From positions 1-37,885 of the IMG/VR virus record IMGVR_UViG_3300020411_000981: a stretch of DNA of 37,885 nt, one strand, 5' to 3'. A program made the translations under genes and the position numbers. The DNA comes from a virus. Below the pieces are notes generated by a model. It was not told the DNA's origin, searched no databases, and saw only the letters and a list, made by a program, of their open reading frames with translations. Below are positions 15,501 to 24,457 of the stretch, in pieces (the first letter of the stretch is position 1; each line of letters opens with the position of its first letter).

Positions 15501-18500
15501 TATAATGGAAATTATAATATTTCTGGAGTAGGTGCAACAACATTTGACATATATTTAAAAAATAAACCAGAAACTTTATCTTATGGATCTACACAATGTG
15601 ATAAGTTAGATTATTCTACAACATCACTATCTGCTGAAGGTCCTATTAATAATATTGATATCGTTTCTGGTGGAAGTAATTATAAAAAAATTCCAACATA
15701 TATTGGAGTATCTGGAACAAATTCTTCTGGTCAAGATGCAGTTATAATACCAACATCAGAATTTATTGGTGATGTTGAAAAAGTAAGAATTATCAATGAG
15801 GGATTTGAATATTCTTCAGATAAAACTTTAGAACCAGAAGCATATATTTCACCTGTAATCCAACTTGACAATGCTAGTACACTTGGAATTGTTAGTGTAA
15901 CTGATGGTGGATCCAATTTCATCACTGCTCCCGATATAATTATCGTTAATACTGATACTGGAGAAAGAATTGAAAGTGGTTTCTTGGAACCAATAATGTT
16001 AGAGAGTTCTATCATAAACATTAATGTTGAAGAACAACCATTAGGTTTACCAGAAACAACTGTAACTTTACGTACAATTAATAATACCAATGGTATTAAT
16101 ATTAAGAGTATTGGGTCAAATTCTGGTTCTACATTCCAATGTACATTAACAACACCTATTTTAGGATTTAATATTCCACCATTCAGTGTTGGTCAAAATG
16201 TCTTTATTGAGGGTATTGAAAAAATTAGTGAAGATGGAACAGGATTTAATTCAGCAGATTATGGATATAAATTACTTACTATTTCTGCATATGATATAAT
16301 TGCTGGTGATGTAAGACTTACCATTGATGTTTCTCCATATACCTCAAACACTGGTATTGCTAAAACATTGCCAACAGAATATGCTTATGCAGTAAATGAA
16401 AATGATTATCCAGAATTTTATGTTAAGCAGGTAACGTCTCCATTTAGCATAGGAGAATCTATTACAGTTAATGGAAATGAAACAAATTTAGTTATTACAG
16501 AGTCATCTTCAAATACTATAAAAGTATCTCAAGACTATACATTTAAAATTGGTGATATAGTTGTAGGTAAGAATTCTGGAAATACAGCAACAATTAAAAA
16601 AATTAGAGAGAATTTTGGAAGATATAAAACTGGTTTCTCATTAATTAAAGATATTGGATGGAATGATACTGTAGGTAAGTTGAGTGATGATACTCAAGTA
16701 ATTGCTAATAATGATTATTATCAAAATTTATCATATTCTATAAAAAGTCCATTAGAATGGAAAAAAATACAAACTCCAGTTAATAATTTACTTCATACTA
16801 GTGGATTGAAGAATTTTTCTGATACTGGAATAACATCAACAGCAGGAGTTAGTGTAGGATCTTCTAATGTTACTAGTATAGTCTATGACATCATAGAAGA
16901 GCATAGAGTTGATACTGATTACTATATTGATATGGTTTATGATGAAGAACCTGCAGGATCAACTTCTAGATTAATTAAATTTGAAAATATAAGATTGAGT
17001 GACTATATTGATTGTAGATCCAATGAAGTATTTACTATTGATAATATAAACAAATCATTCTCTAATTTAAATTCTGGGGTAACACAACATATTGACATCT
17101 TTGAATTTGGTGCAGCAGATATCTACAATAATTATATTGTCAGAATAAACAGTGTTGATCAGACAACTAATGATTATCAAATGAATGAATTAGTTGTTTT
17201 GAGTACTGGTTCTAATAATGCATTATTAGAAAAATCTAGCTTTACAAATTCTGGTGCTGGATATACTTCATATTCTGAAAACATAATAGGAAAATGGGAA
17301 TTATTTGAAGATACTAATATTAATAAGAATTATGTTAGATTTATACCAAATAATCCAAATGATTATGATTATGATATAAAAATTCTTTCCAGCAAATACT
17401 ATTCAAATCTTGCTGGTTTTGGAAGTGCTTCTGTTGGTCCTGTAGATTTAAATTCTTTTGTGGGAACAATTAATAGCGGATCAACTGGAAATATTATATC
17501 AGTTCCTTCTGATAAATTTGGATCTTTCCATGTAACATCTCAAATAACTGATACTGTTACGAATAAGATAAATTTTGTAGAGTCATATGTAACTCATAAT
17601 GGTCAAGATACATTTGTATCTGAATTTTATGTTAATAGTGATTCAACTGCATTATCTTTAGATAAAATTGGTATTTTAACAGCATCTCTATCAGCAAATA
17701 TGTTCTCATTTAATTTTGAGAATGATACATCCAATAATATTAAAGTTAGATCTAAAATTGTTGGATTTGGTACTACTGGAGTTGCAAATGGTGTTTATAG
17801 ATTTACTTCTACTGGACAACCTGATGGTACAGAAAGATCTGCATTCTATCAAGGAATAACAAATATTGGTATTGGTACGACTGCAATATTTAAAGATGAA
17901 GGATTAAATAAATCTGTATTTGATGCTGTTAAATCTATAGTTGAAGTTAGTATAGGATCATCAAAAGCATTACATGAAGTACTGACAATAAATGATGATA
18001 TTGGAGATACATATGTACAACAATCACAAATTTTATCTGTAGATACTGGAAGTAATTCGCAATACGATCCTGCAATTGGACTTGGAACTTTTGGTGGTGC
18101 AGTTGAGGGAGATGATTTTAATGTTTGGTTCCATCCAGATAATTTAACAGGAGTAACTACATTAACAGTATTAAATCAATGTTTCTACAGAAATCTTGAT
18201 TTGGCAAATATTCCAACACCATTAACTTATGGAAAAATTATTGAAGATATTGATAATGAACAATATAATGCTATTAATGGTGGTAGAATTAATAGAAAGG
18301 ATTTCCCATTAAATAGAAATTCTATACCTATTTTTGCAAAATCATTTAATCCATCAGATTCAAATGATTTAAACTTATCCACTGGTAATTTTACATTAGA
18401 TAATCATTACTTTAGAGCAAATGAGGAATTAGTTTATACTCCTGGATCAACATTTGCTGGTATTTCTTCAAGTCCAATGACTTATAAAAATCAGTCAGCT

Positions 18501-21500
18501 GGAATTTCAAGTACATTACCTTCAAGAGTATTTGTTAAGACCGTTGTTAACGAGAATAATTTTACTATTTCTACAACAAGAGCAGGTGCAGCAGTTACTT
18601 TTGTTAATGTTGGTACTGGTAATTACCATCAATTTGCAATGGCAAAGGCAAATGAGAAATCTTTAATATCAATTGATGATATTGTTCAATCACCAATAAC
18701 ACCAACAGATATACAATATACTTTGGAAAATAATGTTGGAAGTCAGATTGGAGCAGGAACATCTATACTTTCATTAAGTGGAATATCAACATTAACTACA
18801 GGCAATTTACTTAAAATTGGTAACGAATTTACTAAAATTCTTGCTGTTGGTATGGGTACTACAACTTCTGGTCCAATTGGAGTAGCAGGAACATATTCTT
18901 TAGTTAAGGTTGAAAGGGCAGTTGCAGGAACTATTGCAACAACATATACTGACACTACAGAAGTAGATTTATTTAAAGGATCATATAATATTACTGGTAA
19001 GGATATTTGGTTCCTAGAAGCTCCACGAGGAAATCCTAATGTTCAACAATTATCAAATGCATTACCATTCCCAACATCAAGCTTTAATGGTAGAGCATAT
19101 TTTAGAAATAATTATGGATCAAATATAATTTATGATGATGTTTCTAATAATTTCAATGGTATTACAACAACATTTACATTAACTGTTGGTGGTGCAAATA
19201 CTACTGGAATAGGAACTAGTGGTGGAAGTGGTATTTTATTCATAAATGGAGTTTTCCAAACACCAACTACAGATAATAATCCAGATAATAATTTCCAAAT
19301 TATAGAAAATGCTGGAATATCTAGTGTTGTATTTACAGGAATTACATCATCTGATGGATCTTTGGCAATATCAGATTCTGATGTAAATATGAATCAACTA
19401 CCAAGAGGTGGTGTTCCTATATCAATAGGATCTTCAAATGGATTGGGATATGCAAGATTGACTCCAGCGATCGTCAGACCAGTGATAGATTCAAATGGTT
19501 CTCTTACATCAATAGTTGGAGTTGGAACGACTGGAACTGCTTTAGGAGTACAAACAGCACAGTATAACAAAGTAACTGGAATAGTAACCATAACAACATC
19601 TTCAGCACATGGATTTGTCTTTGGTTATAATGATAGTGATTCTGTTAAGTTATCTGGATTAGTATTTGAATGTGATGGTGCATATACAGGAATGACAACT
19701 ACCATATTCCCAAGTGGTGTTTATGGAGATCAATTCTCAATTGTATCTGTAGCATCTACCAATACATTTAGTGTTAATGTTGGAACTAGTACAGTTACGC
19801 ATAGTTATGTTGGTCAAGGTACAGTTTATCCTTATTATGGTGATTTAACATTTGGATCTGGTTATAATGATATAGTACCTATAGAGGTTAAAGTTAATGA
19901 TCGTGGATATGATCATAAGTTTGTATCAGCAAGTACTGGAGCAATTAATAAAGTTAGTGGAGGACAATTAACACCTATTTCTGCTGATTATGATCCTGTA
20001 TCAGGAATAATCACATTTACTGCTTCAAATCATGGTATGGTTACCACTGATCTTGTAACTTTAGATAACAATTCTCTCATCTTTACATGTTCTAAAGATA
20101 ATCATACAACAACACATTCATATCCAAGAAATGGAACAGATCCAGTTGCTGGAGTACAAACAAACATAACAAGAGTTAATGAAGATATATTCTCGATATT
20201 TGTTGGTTCTTCTGTTGGTACTGGAGCAGTAGTTACTGCAAGTCCTGTTGGAATTAATACTCATAAATTTATTTCTGGAACTTCACAATCAGTTAAAATT
20301 GTTAATTGTGCTGCAAATCCAGGATTGAATAATACTTTCATTACACCTGCTAATGGAACTTCATACAACCCAGTAAATGGTAGATTAACTATCTTTAAGA
20401 CATCACACAACCTTGCTACTAATGATACTATTTTATTAACTAATAATTCATTATCATTCTCATGTGCACAAGATAGTCATCAAACAGTCCATACATATCC
20501 TCGTGGTGGTTTGGAGCATAAGTTTGTTAGTGCTACATCTACTGCTGTTAATGGATCATTACAACCAATCAATGCCATTTATAATGGAGATACTGGTTAT
20601 ATGACATTAACATTTGCAAGTGCTCATGGAATATCTAATGGAGCAACTATAACTATTGCTGATAATTCATTGACACTGACTTGTGCTAAAGATGGTCATG
20701 CAACTGAACATACATATCCAAGATCAACTGATCCTATTTCTGGAATAGGAACAGTAGTTTCTAACGCAACTGCTAATTCTGGAAAGGATCTTACCGTTAA
20801 TGTTGGTAGATCTGGATTATCTGATCCTATTGCTGGAATAACTACTGCTATAACAAAAACAAGTAATAATGAATTCTATATTGAAGTAGGTAGATCATCA
20901 AATCATGGTGGTGGAGCATTGAAATTTGATATAGTTGGTGCTGGTGTAAGTTATAAGAATCCTTATATAACAGTTTCAGAACCTTCTTATGATAATCTTT
21001 CAGTTAGAGGTATTTCTAGGTTAGGAGAAGGTGCAACAACTGATACTGGTGTTGGTTTATTGGTTAATGCTATTGTTGGTCCATCAAGTACTTTAATTGG
21101 ATCTGATCCTGGATTCTTTGAAATTTCTGAATATGATATTAAGAGATCTGGTTATGCATTTAGAGAGGGTGATATTTTTGAACCAGTTGGATTAGTTACT
21201 GATAGAAGATTGATTGAAATTGTCGATAAAACATCATTAACTGTTGATAAAACATATTCTGATGATTTCTCTCTATGGCAATTTGGTGAATTTGATTTTA
21301 TAGATTCTGTCAAGTCATTCCAAGATGGAACAAGAGTTAAATTCCCATTATATTATAATGGAAGTTTAATAAGTCTAGAAGCAGCTGAAGGATTGGATGC
21401 TGATATTGCTGCAGTATTATTAATCGTTATTAATGGTATTATTCAGGAACCAAATAAGTCATATACATTTACTGGTGGATCAGCATTTGTGTTTACTTCT

Positions 21501-22811
21501 CCTCCAGATCCTAGTGATAATATTGCAATATTTTTCTACAAAGGAACTGATAGTGTTGATTGTGTTGTAGTTGATGCAGAAGTTCCACCTATAGAAATTG
21601 GTGATGATGTTCAAATTCTTCAAAATCCTTCTATTAGTACAACTAGATCTCAAGAAAAGAGAACAGTTTTATCATTAAACACATCACAAGCATTAGAAAC
21701 TAATGTTTATCGTGGACCTGGTATTAACAATCTAGATAAAAAACCAATTGCTTTAATGAGACAAAAAGTTGATAAGGTTATTAATAAAGAAGTTGTATCT
21801 AAAAAGAGGATTGATTTGGAACCTAGAGTATATCCAACAACTAAAATTATTCAAGATATTGCAACATCAGGTGGAGAATTCTATGTAACAAGTGCAGAAT
21901 TATTTGATTATGATGGTGGAACACCTACATTTGGTGGATTAATTGTTTCGGGAGAACCAGATCCTGTTCCAGCAAAGGCAACAACAACAATTGGTAATAA
22001 TGGAGATGTTACTGCTATTACACTTGTTAATGGTGGTAGTGGATATAAAACAGCACCAACTGTTTCTATATCAGCACCATCAAATCTTGTAGATGATAAT
22101 AATGTTGCTATAGGTATAACTGCAACTGCTACAGCAACTCTGAATGGGGATGTAGTTGATAGTTCATTTACTATTACAAATGCAGGTACTGGTTATACAG
22201 TTGCACCTAACATTCTTATAGAGACACCAGAAGCATCATATGAAGCACTTCCAAGTGGAAGTTCATTAGCAATTCAACATACATCTGGATTTATTACTGG
22301 TATAGGTACAACTAGTGCTGGAGCAGTTTCTGGAGGTACTTTAGGTATCAGATTAGTTGCAATTAGTACTAGTGGTTTTGATCCTATATCCGTAGGAAGT
22401 CCAATATACATCTATGATTCTAGAGTTGGTGATGGAGTTATTTCTATTGATGGAACAGATACTAATACTGTTGGTGTTGGTACATCATTTGCGGATAACA
22501 TTTATAAAGTATCTGAATTTACTTCTAGTGGATTGGCTGGAGATCCAGGAAATCCAATGGTAGGTATTATTACATGTAATATAAAATCAGATACAGATGT
22601 AATTGGATTAACATCTACAGGAGATGCTAAAAATCCTGTTGCCAAGTATTCTCTAGGTAAATTTACTGGATTTAGTAGATCTGGTTCACCAATATCTATA
22701 GGCGTAACAGGATTGAGAATTGATTCTGGGTTAACAACATTCCCAACCTTACAAAGAAGGGGTGGGGCTGATACTTTTGAATCAACAGGTGCACTTAAAA
22801 CACCTACTTAA
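9558..22811 (+). CDS. 7: Giant gp7-type baseplate wedge protein (4417 aa)
   Basis: The frame is unbroken for 13.2 kb and lies in the gp7 position between genes 6 and 8; T4 gp7 has 1032 aa. The first 300 residues (MIQTGFDNRVKIQDIVSNQLP..., with KSLYQTKGTDESFRILFNVLYGT at about 197-219) are the conserved wedge-anchoring part. Most of the rest is beta-rich repeat: GSGY-type modules (for example near nt 11800, 12800-13130, 15640-15975, 22010-22220), an RG-H module at residues 71-146 with later copies, a YHYH-like domain at about residues 1240-1350, and three tandem Cys/Asp/His repeats near 3500-3720. The end reads FPTLQRRGGADTFESTGALKTPT. The extra length probably builds peripheral baseplate or fibre-like structures. 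Confidence 0.85.
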   Translation: MIQTGFDNRVKIQDIVSNQLPNYILEESPTAVDFLKQYYISQEYQGGPVDIAENLDQYLDVDNLIPEVIVGFTTLSTGISTSSTTINVSSTKGFPDQYGLLKIDNEVITYTGLTTDSFTGCIRGFSGITSYHQELNQEELVFSDTETSTHSSNSKIQNLSSLFLKEFYKKTKYTFTPGLEETDFYSGLNVGNFIKEAKSLYQTKGTDESFRILFNVLYGTTPDIINLENNLLKPSSADYIRRQIAIAEVISGDPLKLKGQSLFRSDINEDINASVSEIEPFNRVGVGTYYKVGLFVGYDEISDVQGDFIVIPNSKSLENVSAGSSVISVDSTIGFNTTGTIKSGINTISYTDKSINQFLNCTWVGAGSTIYATDNIRSDNFYYGYEDGDITKQVVLRFTGVLSSFFKTSPLDVNENDIISVKTIGDKVLNPNKNKTYKQIFANSWIYNTSSSYNIKRGSTTSPLTLDSPIYRSSLKYGDTVEIVERESNKVVYPLDGDNIPFVSEEIDDGTYIVTLQNFNQSLNPNIEYKLRRKVSKASSLNTPIVYGNDTILADIQNVYIQRDNEYAYVASNSLPGFKGSYPYNEQITEKVKTISLDISNNVGFLTGLSDDVYNTIAFADQVPFEIGDRVFYESEGSPLSGLEDGIYYVNLVGDDGKRIKLYGSSSGIVDDRHITFTVAPNGDGVHNFTLYSQKSREIGPQKLLKKFKLPADISTGIGQSTSTGTTGMLINGVEISNYKSPDKIYYGPIESVSVLNNGSNYDVINPPNLLISSGSGTTALATPVISGSIKNVSVDPQNFDIDTITSINISGGNGTGCILEPIVAERYREVVFNANTTLNGGGINTSTEQIVFLEDHYFIDGEPIVYDTNLNIGLGVGSGDGKLVNNAVYYPDISNNKTIKLHETYADYVAGINTVNLNGNNTVGLHKFKVGPRNTLLEVKVLNEGTNYTNRLLKVKSVGINTANNTINFENHNFQSGEIVEYTPSSGQSGDIISGLTTTNQYKIVKIDDNSFRLCDVGVGATISSNYISKNYIQFENTGNGYQHFSYPKIEASIDFVAVGVGTTSIDLTPTVKGNIKEVYLYDGGTGYGSTILNDRQRPFVNLQIGKDAAMTPYVVNGKLNSINIEYGGKEYYSVPDVTLFDPTGSGSGAEIRPIIENLKIVDTKIINAGIGYSTSSVIKVTSSGINASFDAKIRGLQINQFNKFGKNLLVESYNNKLKYTVCGYTTNTFNDGDSKTSGIIGWAYDGNPIYGPYGYTDPQENPSNPTTNPVRLQSGYVLDINTINDRPVGFASGYFTEDYYYDSSVGDLDEHNGRFEKNVDFPNGVYAYRALVDSSDDPIFPYFIGDKYRSIPEKENLEVFDQSLFDFNSKDILRNTFPYKVSDKNANNDFLVETPEIVDQKIEIQSVSSGPITGFDIISPGSKFKCGDILNFDSTGTSGDGLITKVKNIKGQKVNNIETTIEEYDNSILLWEDNQVKIHIPNNNLNDKDFINLSGISTNISKLNSSYQIGITSFTASTISTCIASPSVGFTTEIYVSSIPDSVSIGSSISIGTETLKILNIFKNLNVIRVKRGFTSFNVEHPEGSLVNYIPDNFTINQTVPFFDSKLNNKAYFNPVKSAGIGTEDGTEYSTTFDFAGRSITRNIPIRELYIENHGFEHNQKINLTIPFAGSNLSVSTTTNNVTFNLPTTGLYAVPKTINTLGIKTGLEHTELYFRSTGGTGDNDEYLLETELNQITGKVDRIKSTVSISTAHGLTSGDLVKLEIKPNLSVGLGATPSISVERNEGAGTSNDGFILINGKTIGTVNIHKDRINIPDHEYKTGDKVFYSGSATGLVNKNSYFVYRQDDDFIQLGHTLYDVQQDPPNIVAITTATGGNAQRLALINPQIECVRNNNLVFDISNSTLNGYNFKIYHDNEFKNEFVSTGSTSPFSVSNDGSLLTIGYGSSLPPILYYNVEKSGFISTADKDVKNYSSIVLVDSLYNGNYNISGVGATTFDIYLKNKPETLSYGSTQCDKLDYSTTSLSAEGPINNIDIVSGGSNYKKIPTYIGVSGTNSSGQDAVIIPTSEFIGDVEKVRIINEGFEYSSDKTLEPEAYISPVIQLDNASTLGIVSVTDGGSNFITAPDIIIVNTDTGERIESGFLEPIMLESSIININVEEQPLGLPETTVTLRTINNTNGINIKSIGSNSGSTFQCTLTTPILGFNIPPFSVGQNVFIEGIEKISEDGTGFNSADYGYKLLTISAYDIIAGDVRLTIDVSPYTSNTGIAKTLPTEYAYAVNENDYPEFYVKQVTSPFSIGESITVNGNETNLVITESSSNTIKVSQDYTFKIGDIVVGKNSGNTATIKKIRENFGRYKTGFSLIKDIGWNDTVGKLSDDTQVIANNDYYQNLSYSIKSPLEWKKIQTPVNNLLHTSGLKNFSDTGITSTAGVSVGSSNVTSIVYDIIEEHRVDTDYYIDMVYDEEPAGSTSRLIKFENIRLSDYIDCRSNEVFTIDNINKSFSNLNSGVTQHIDIFEFGAADIYNNYIVRINSVDQTTNDYQMNELVVLSTGSNNALLEKSSFTNSGAGYTSYSENIIGKWELFEDTNINKNYVRFIPNNPNDYDYDIKILSSKYYSNLAGFGSASVGPVDLNSFVGTINSGSTGNIISVPSDKFGSFHVTSQITDTVTNKINFVESYVTHNGQDTFVSEFYVNSDSTALSLDKIGILTASLSANMFSFNFENDTSNNIKVRSKIVGFGTTGVANGVYRFTSTGQPDGTERSAFYQGITNIGIGTTAIFKDEGLNKSVFDAVKSIVEVSIGSSKALHEVLTINDDIGDTYVQQSQILSVDTGSNSQYDPAIGLGTFGGAVEGDDFNVWFHPDNLTGVTTLTVLNQCFYRNLDLANIPTPLTYGKIIEDIDNEQYNAINGGRINRKDFPLNRNSIPIFAKSFNPSDSNDLNLSTGNFTLDNHYFRANEELVYTPGSTFAGISSSPMTYKNQSAGISSTLPSRVFVKTVVNENNFTISTTRAGAAVTFVNVGTGNYHQFAMAKANEKSLISIDDIVQSPITPTDIQYTLENNVGSQIGAGTSILSLSGISTLTTGNLLKIGNEFTKILAVGMGTTTSGPIGVAGTYSLVKVERAVAGTIATTYTDTTEVDLFKGSYNITGKDIWFLEAPRGNPNVQQLSNALPFPTSSFNGRAYFRNNYGSNIIYDDVSNNFNGITTTFTLTVGGANTTGIGTSGGSGILFINGVFQTPTTDNNPDNNFQIIENAGISSVVFTGITSSDGSLAISDSDVNMNQLPRGGVPISIGSSNGLGYARLTPAIVRPVIDSNGSLTSIVGVGTTGTALGVQTAQYNKVTGIVTITTSSAHGFVFGYNDSDSVKLSGLVFECDGAYTGMTTTIFPSGVYGDQFSIVSVASTNTFSVNVGTSTVTHSYVGQGTVYPYYGDLTFGSGYNDIVPIEVKVNDRGYDHKFVSASTGAINKVSGGQLTPISADYDPVSGIITFTASNHGMVTTDLVTLDNNSLIFTCSKDNHTTTHSYPRNGTDPVAGVQTNITRVNEDIFSIFVGSSVGTGAVVTASPVGINTHKFISGTSQSVKIVNCAANPGLNNTFITPANGTSYNPVNGRLTIFKTSHNLATNDTILLTNNSLSFSCAQDSHQTVHTYPRGGLEHKFVSATSTAVNGSLQPINAIYNGDTGYMTLTFASAHGISNGATITIADNSLTLTCAKDGHATEHTYPRSTDPISGIGTVVSNATANSGKDLTVNVGRSGLSDPIAGITTAITKTSNNEFYIEVGRSSNHGGGALKFDIVGAGVSYKNPYITVSEPSYDNLSVRGISRLGEGATTDTGVGLLVNAIVGPSSTLIGSDPGFFEISEYDIKRSGYAFREGDIFEPVGLVTDRRLIEIVDKTSLTVDKTYSDDFSLWQFGEFDFIDSVKSFQDGTRVKFPLYYNGSLISLEAAEGLDADIAAVLLIVINGIIQEPNKSYTFTGGSAFVFTSPPDPSDNIAIFFYKGTDSVDCVVVDAEVPPIEIGDDVQILQNPSISTTRSQEKRTVLSLNTSQALETNVYRGPGINNLDKKPIALMRQKVDKVINKEVVSKKRIDLEPRVYPTTKIIQDIATSGGEFYVTSAELFDYDGGTPTFGGLIVSGEPDPVPAKATTTIGNNGDVTAITLVNGGSGYKTAPTVSISAPSNLVDDNNVAIGITATATATLNGDVVDSSFTITNAGTGYTVAPNILIETPEASYEALPSGSSLAIQHTSGFITGIGTTSAGAVSGGTLGIRLVAISTSGFDPISVGSPIYIYDSRVGDGVISIDGTDTNTVGVGTSFADNIYKVSEFTSSGLAGDPGNPMVGIITCNIKSDTDVIGLTSTGDAKNPVAKYSLGKFTGFSRSGSPISIGVTGLRIDSGLTTFPTLQRRGGADTFESTGALKTPT
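13270..13605 (+). other. YHYH-like domain inside the gp7-type protein
   Basis: The translated segment has the order of the YHYH family: GIIGWAYDGNPIYGPYGY, then a long loop, then DEHNGRF, FPNGVYAYRAL and FPYFIGDKY. The signature Tyr-His-Tyr-His is replaced by Tyr-Ala-Tyr-Arg, so any metal or ligand site may be lost. The family is also found in secreted bacterial proteins. Its presence in cyanophage gp7 is, to my memory, usual. Confidence 0.6.
20065..20730 (+). repeat. Three Cys/Asp/His protein repeats in gp7
   Basis: Three copies of SLxF(S)C-x2-D-x-H-x3-H-x-YPR are encoded near 20065-20135, 20441-20510 and 20659-20730, separated by HKFVSA-type linkers. Each keeps Cys, Asp, two His, Tyr, Pro and Arg while the surrounding DNA has diverged. 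A degenerate fourth copy (VFECDGAYTGMTTTIFP) lies upstream near 19660. Confidence 0.75.
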
Positions 22812-22819
22812 AATGTTTG

Positions 22820-22827
22820 TATAAATA
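22820..22827 (+). promoter_or_regulatory. Late promoter of gene 8 (TATAAATA)
   Basis: An exact late -10 motif 25 nt before the gene 8 start, in the 33-nt gap after the gp7 stop. The spacing is almost identical to the promoter of gene 25. Confidence 0.8.
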
Positions 22828-22844
22828 TCTAAAAAACTATTAAG

Positions 22845-24452
22845 ATGCCAGCGGTAGTCACAGATCAATTTAGAATATCGAATGCAAGTAATTTTATAGA
22901 TTCTGTACTAGATTCTAATAATTCTTACTATGTATTTCTGGGTTTACCAAACCCGACAGTTGTTGGATTTGGTAGAACTAGTACTTGGAATAATAATACC
23001 ACAAATAGTATTCCTTCACCAGTAGATAATTTTGAATATTCTTCACATTATAAGGATACTTCACTTTTTGGTAAGAAAGTTAGTAGTGCTAATATTAGAA
23101 GAGTTATAAAGAAATATTCTTGGACAGCTAATACAAGATATGATATGTATCGGCATGATTATCAAGTTGGAATTAATACGGCACCTAATGGAAATACTGG
23201 TAGTTTATATAAAACAAATTATTATGTAATGAACTCTGATTATAGAGTTTATATTTGTTTGGATAATGGATCATATGGTGCAAAAGGGTCTGACACTGCT
23301 AAAGGAACAAGATCTTTAGATGAACCAACATTTACTGATTTGGAACCAGCAGCTGCTGGAATTCAAGATAATTATATTTGGAAATATTTGTTTACGGTTT
23401 CTCCAAGTGATATTATAAAATTTGATTCTACCGAGTATATTGTATTACCAAATAATTGGGAAACTTCTACCGATTCTCAAATTCAAAATGTTAGAGAAGC
23501 TGGCAATTCTGATATTAATAACAACCAAATAAAGAAAATATATATTGAAAGTGGTGGTGATAATTATGGTAATGAAGCAGCAACTGATTATGTTGTTGAT
23601 ATTTTAGGTGATGGTACTGGAGGAAAGGTATTAATATCAGTAGATAATAATGGTGTTATAACTGATGCAAAGGTAACTAGTGGTGGATCTGGTTATACTT
23701 ATGGAGTAGTTGATTTAAGTTCATTTAATTCAGGTGCACTTTCTAATAATACTAAAGCAAAATTAATCCCTATAATTCCACCATCTAAAGGTCATGGATA
23801 TGACCTTTATACAGAATTAGGTGCTGATAAGGTATTGGTCTATGCAAGATTTGATGATTCAACTAAAGATTATCCAACAGATACACATTTTGCTCAAGTT
23901 GGTATATTAAAAAATCCAACTGAATTTGGATCTACTGGAATATCTACAGTTAATCAATATTCTTCATTATATTCATTAAAATTAAATAATACAATCAACG
24001 TTGATAATTTAAATAATGTTATTGGTGTTGGAATAACACAACTTCGATCTGATGGTAATCTTGCTATAGGATATGTTGCTTCTTATGATGAAGACACTAA
24101 AGTTTTAAAATATTTTCAAGATAGATCTTTATATTTTGGGAATGGAAATGATCAAACTGATAATGGCAATATAGGACAAAGTTCAAAAGTCCTCTCTTTT
24201 GAGTCAACTGCTGCAGAAATTAAATCTGTTGCTGCTAATGCATCATTTAGTGTTAGTGTTGATACCAATTTTAGTGGCATAACAAGTTCTGTAGGTAATA
24301 AATTGATCAATTTAGGTGTCAATTTTACTAATGGACTTGCAAATCCTGAGATAAATAAAAAGACAGGAGATGTCATCTACATTGATAACCGTAAAGAGGT
24401 TGAAAGAGATTTAAGACAAAAAGAAGACATTAAGATTATTCTGGAATTCTAA
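22845..24452 (+). CDS. 8: gp8 baseplate wedge protein
   Basis: A 535-aa protein; T4 gp8 has 334. The conserved N-terminal half begins MPAVVTDQFRISNASNFIDSV and includes NNSYYVFLGLPNP, the RVYICLDNG strand, and DNYIWKYLFTVSPSDIIKF, typical of gp8 in marine T4-like phages. Residues about 228-297 form a GSGY-type insertion (IYIESGGDNYG..., TSGGSGYTYG) related to modules in gp7 and gp14. In T4, gp8 dimers contact gp7 and gp10 in the wedge. It has its own late promoter; the next gene starts 5 nt after the stop. Confidence 0.9.
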   Translation: MPAVVTDQFRISNASNFIDSVLDSNNSYYVFLGLPNPTVVGFGRTSTWNNNTTNSIPSPVDNFEYSSHYKDTSLFGKKVSSANIRRVIKKYSWTANTRYDMYRHDYQVGINTAPNGNTGSLYKTNYYVMNSDYRVYICLDNGSYGAKGSDTAKGTRSLDEPTFTDLEPAAAGIQDNYIWKYLFTVSPSDIIKFDSTEYIVLPNNWETSTDSQIQNVREAGNSDINNNQIKKIYIESGGDNYGNEAATDYVVDILGDGTGGKVLISVDNNGVITDAKVTSGGSGYTYGVVDLSSFNSGALSNNTKAKLIPIIPPSKGHGYDLYTELGADKVLVYARFDDSTKDYPTDTHFAQVGILKNPTEFGSTGISTVNQYSSLYSLKLNNTINVDNLNNVIGVGITQLRSDGNLAIGYVASYDEDTKVLKYFQDRSLYFGNGNDQTDNGNIGQSSKVLSFESTAAEIKSVAANASFSVSVDTNFSGITSSVGNKLINLGVNFTNGLANPEINKKTGDVIYIDNRKEVERDLRQKEDIKIILEF

Positions 24453-24457
24453 AAAAA

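Noticed and set aside
24350-24357. GATAAATA, late-promoter-like, near the end of gene 8
   Set aside because: It lies 108 nt before the next gene, inside coding sequence, unlike the 25-26-nt spacing of the accepted motifs.
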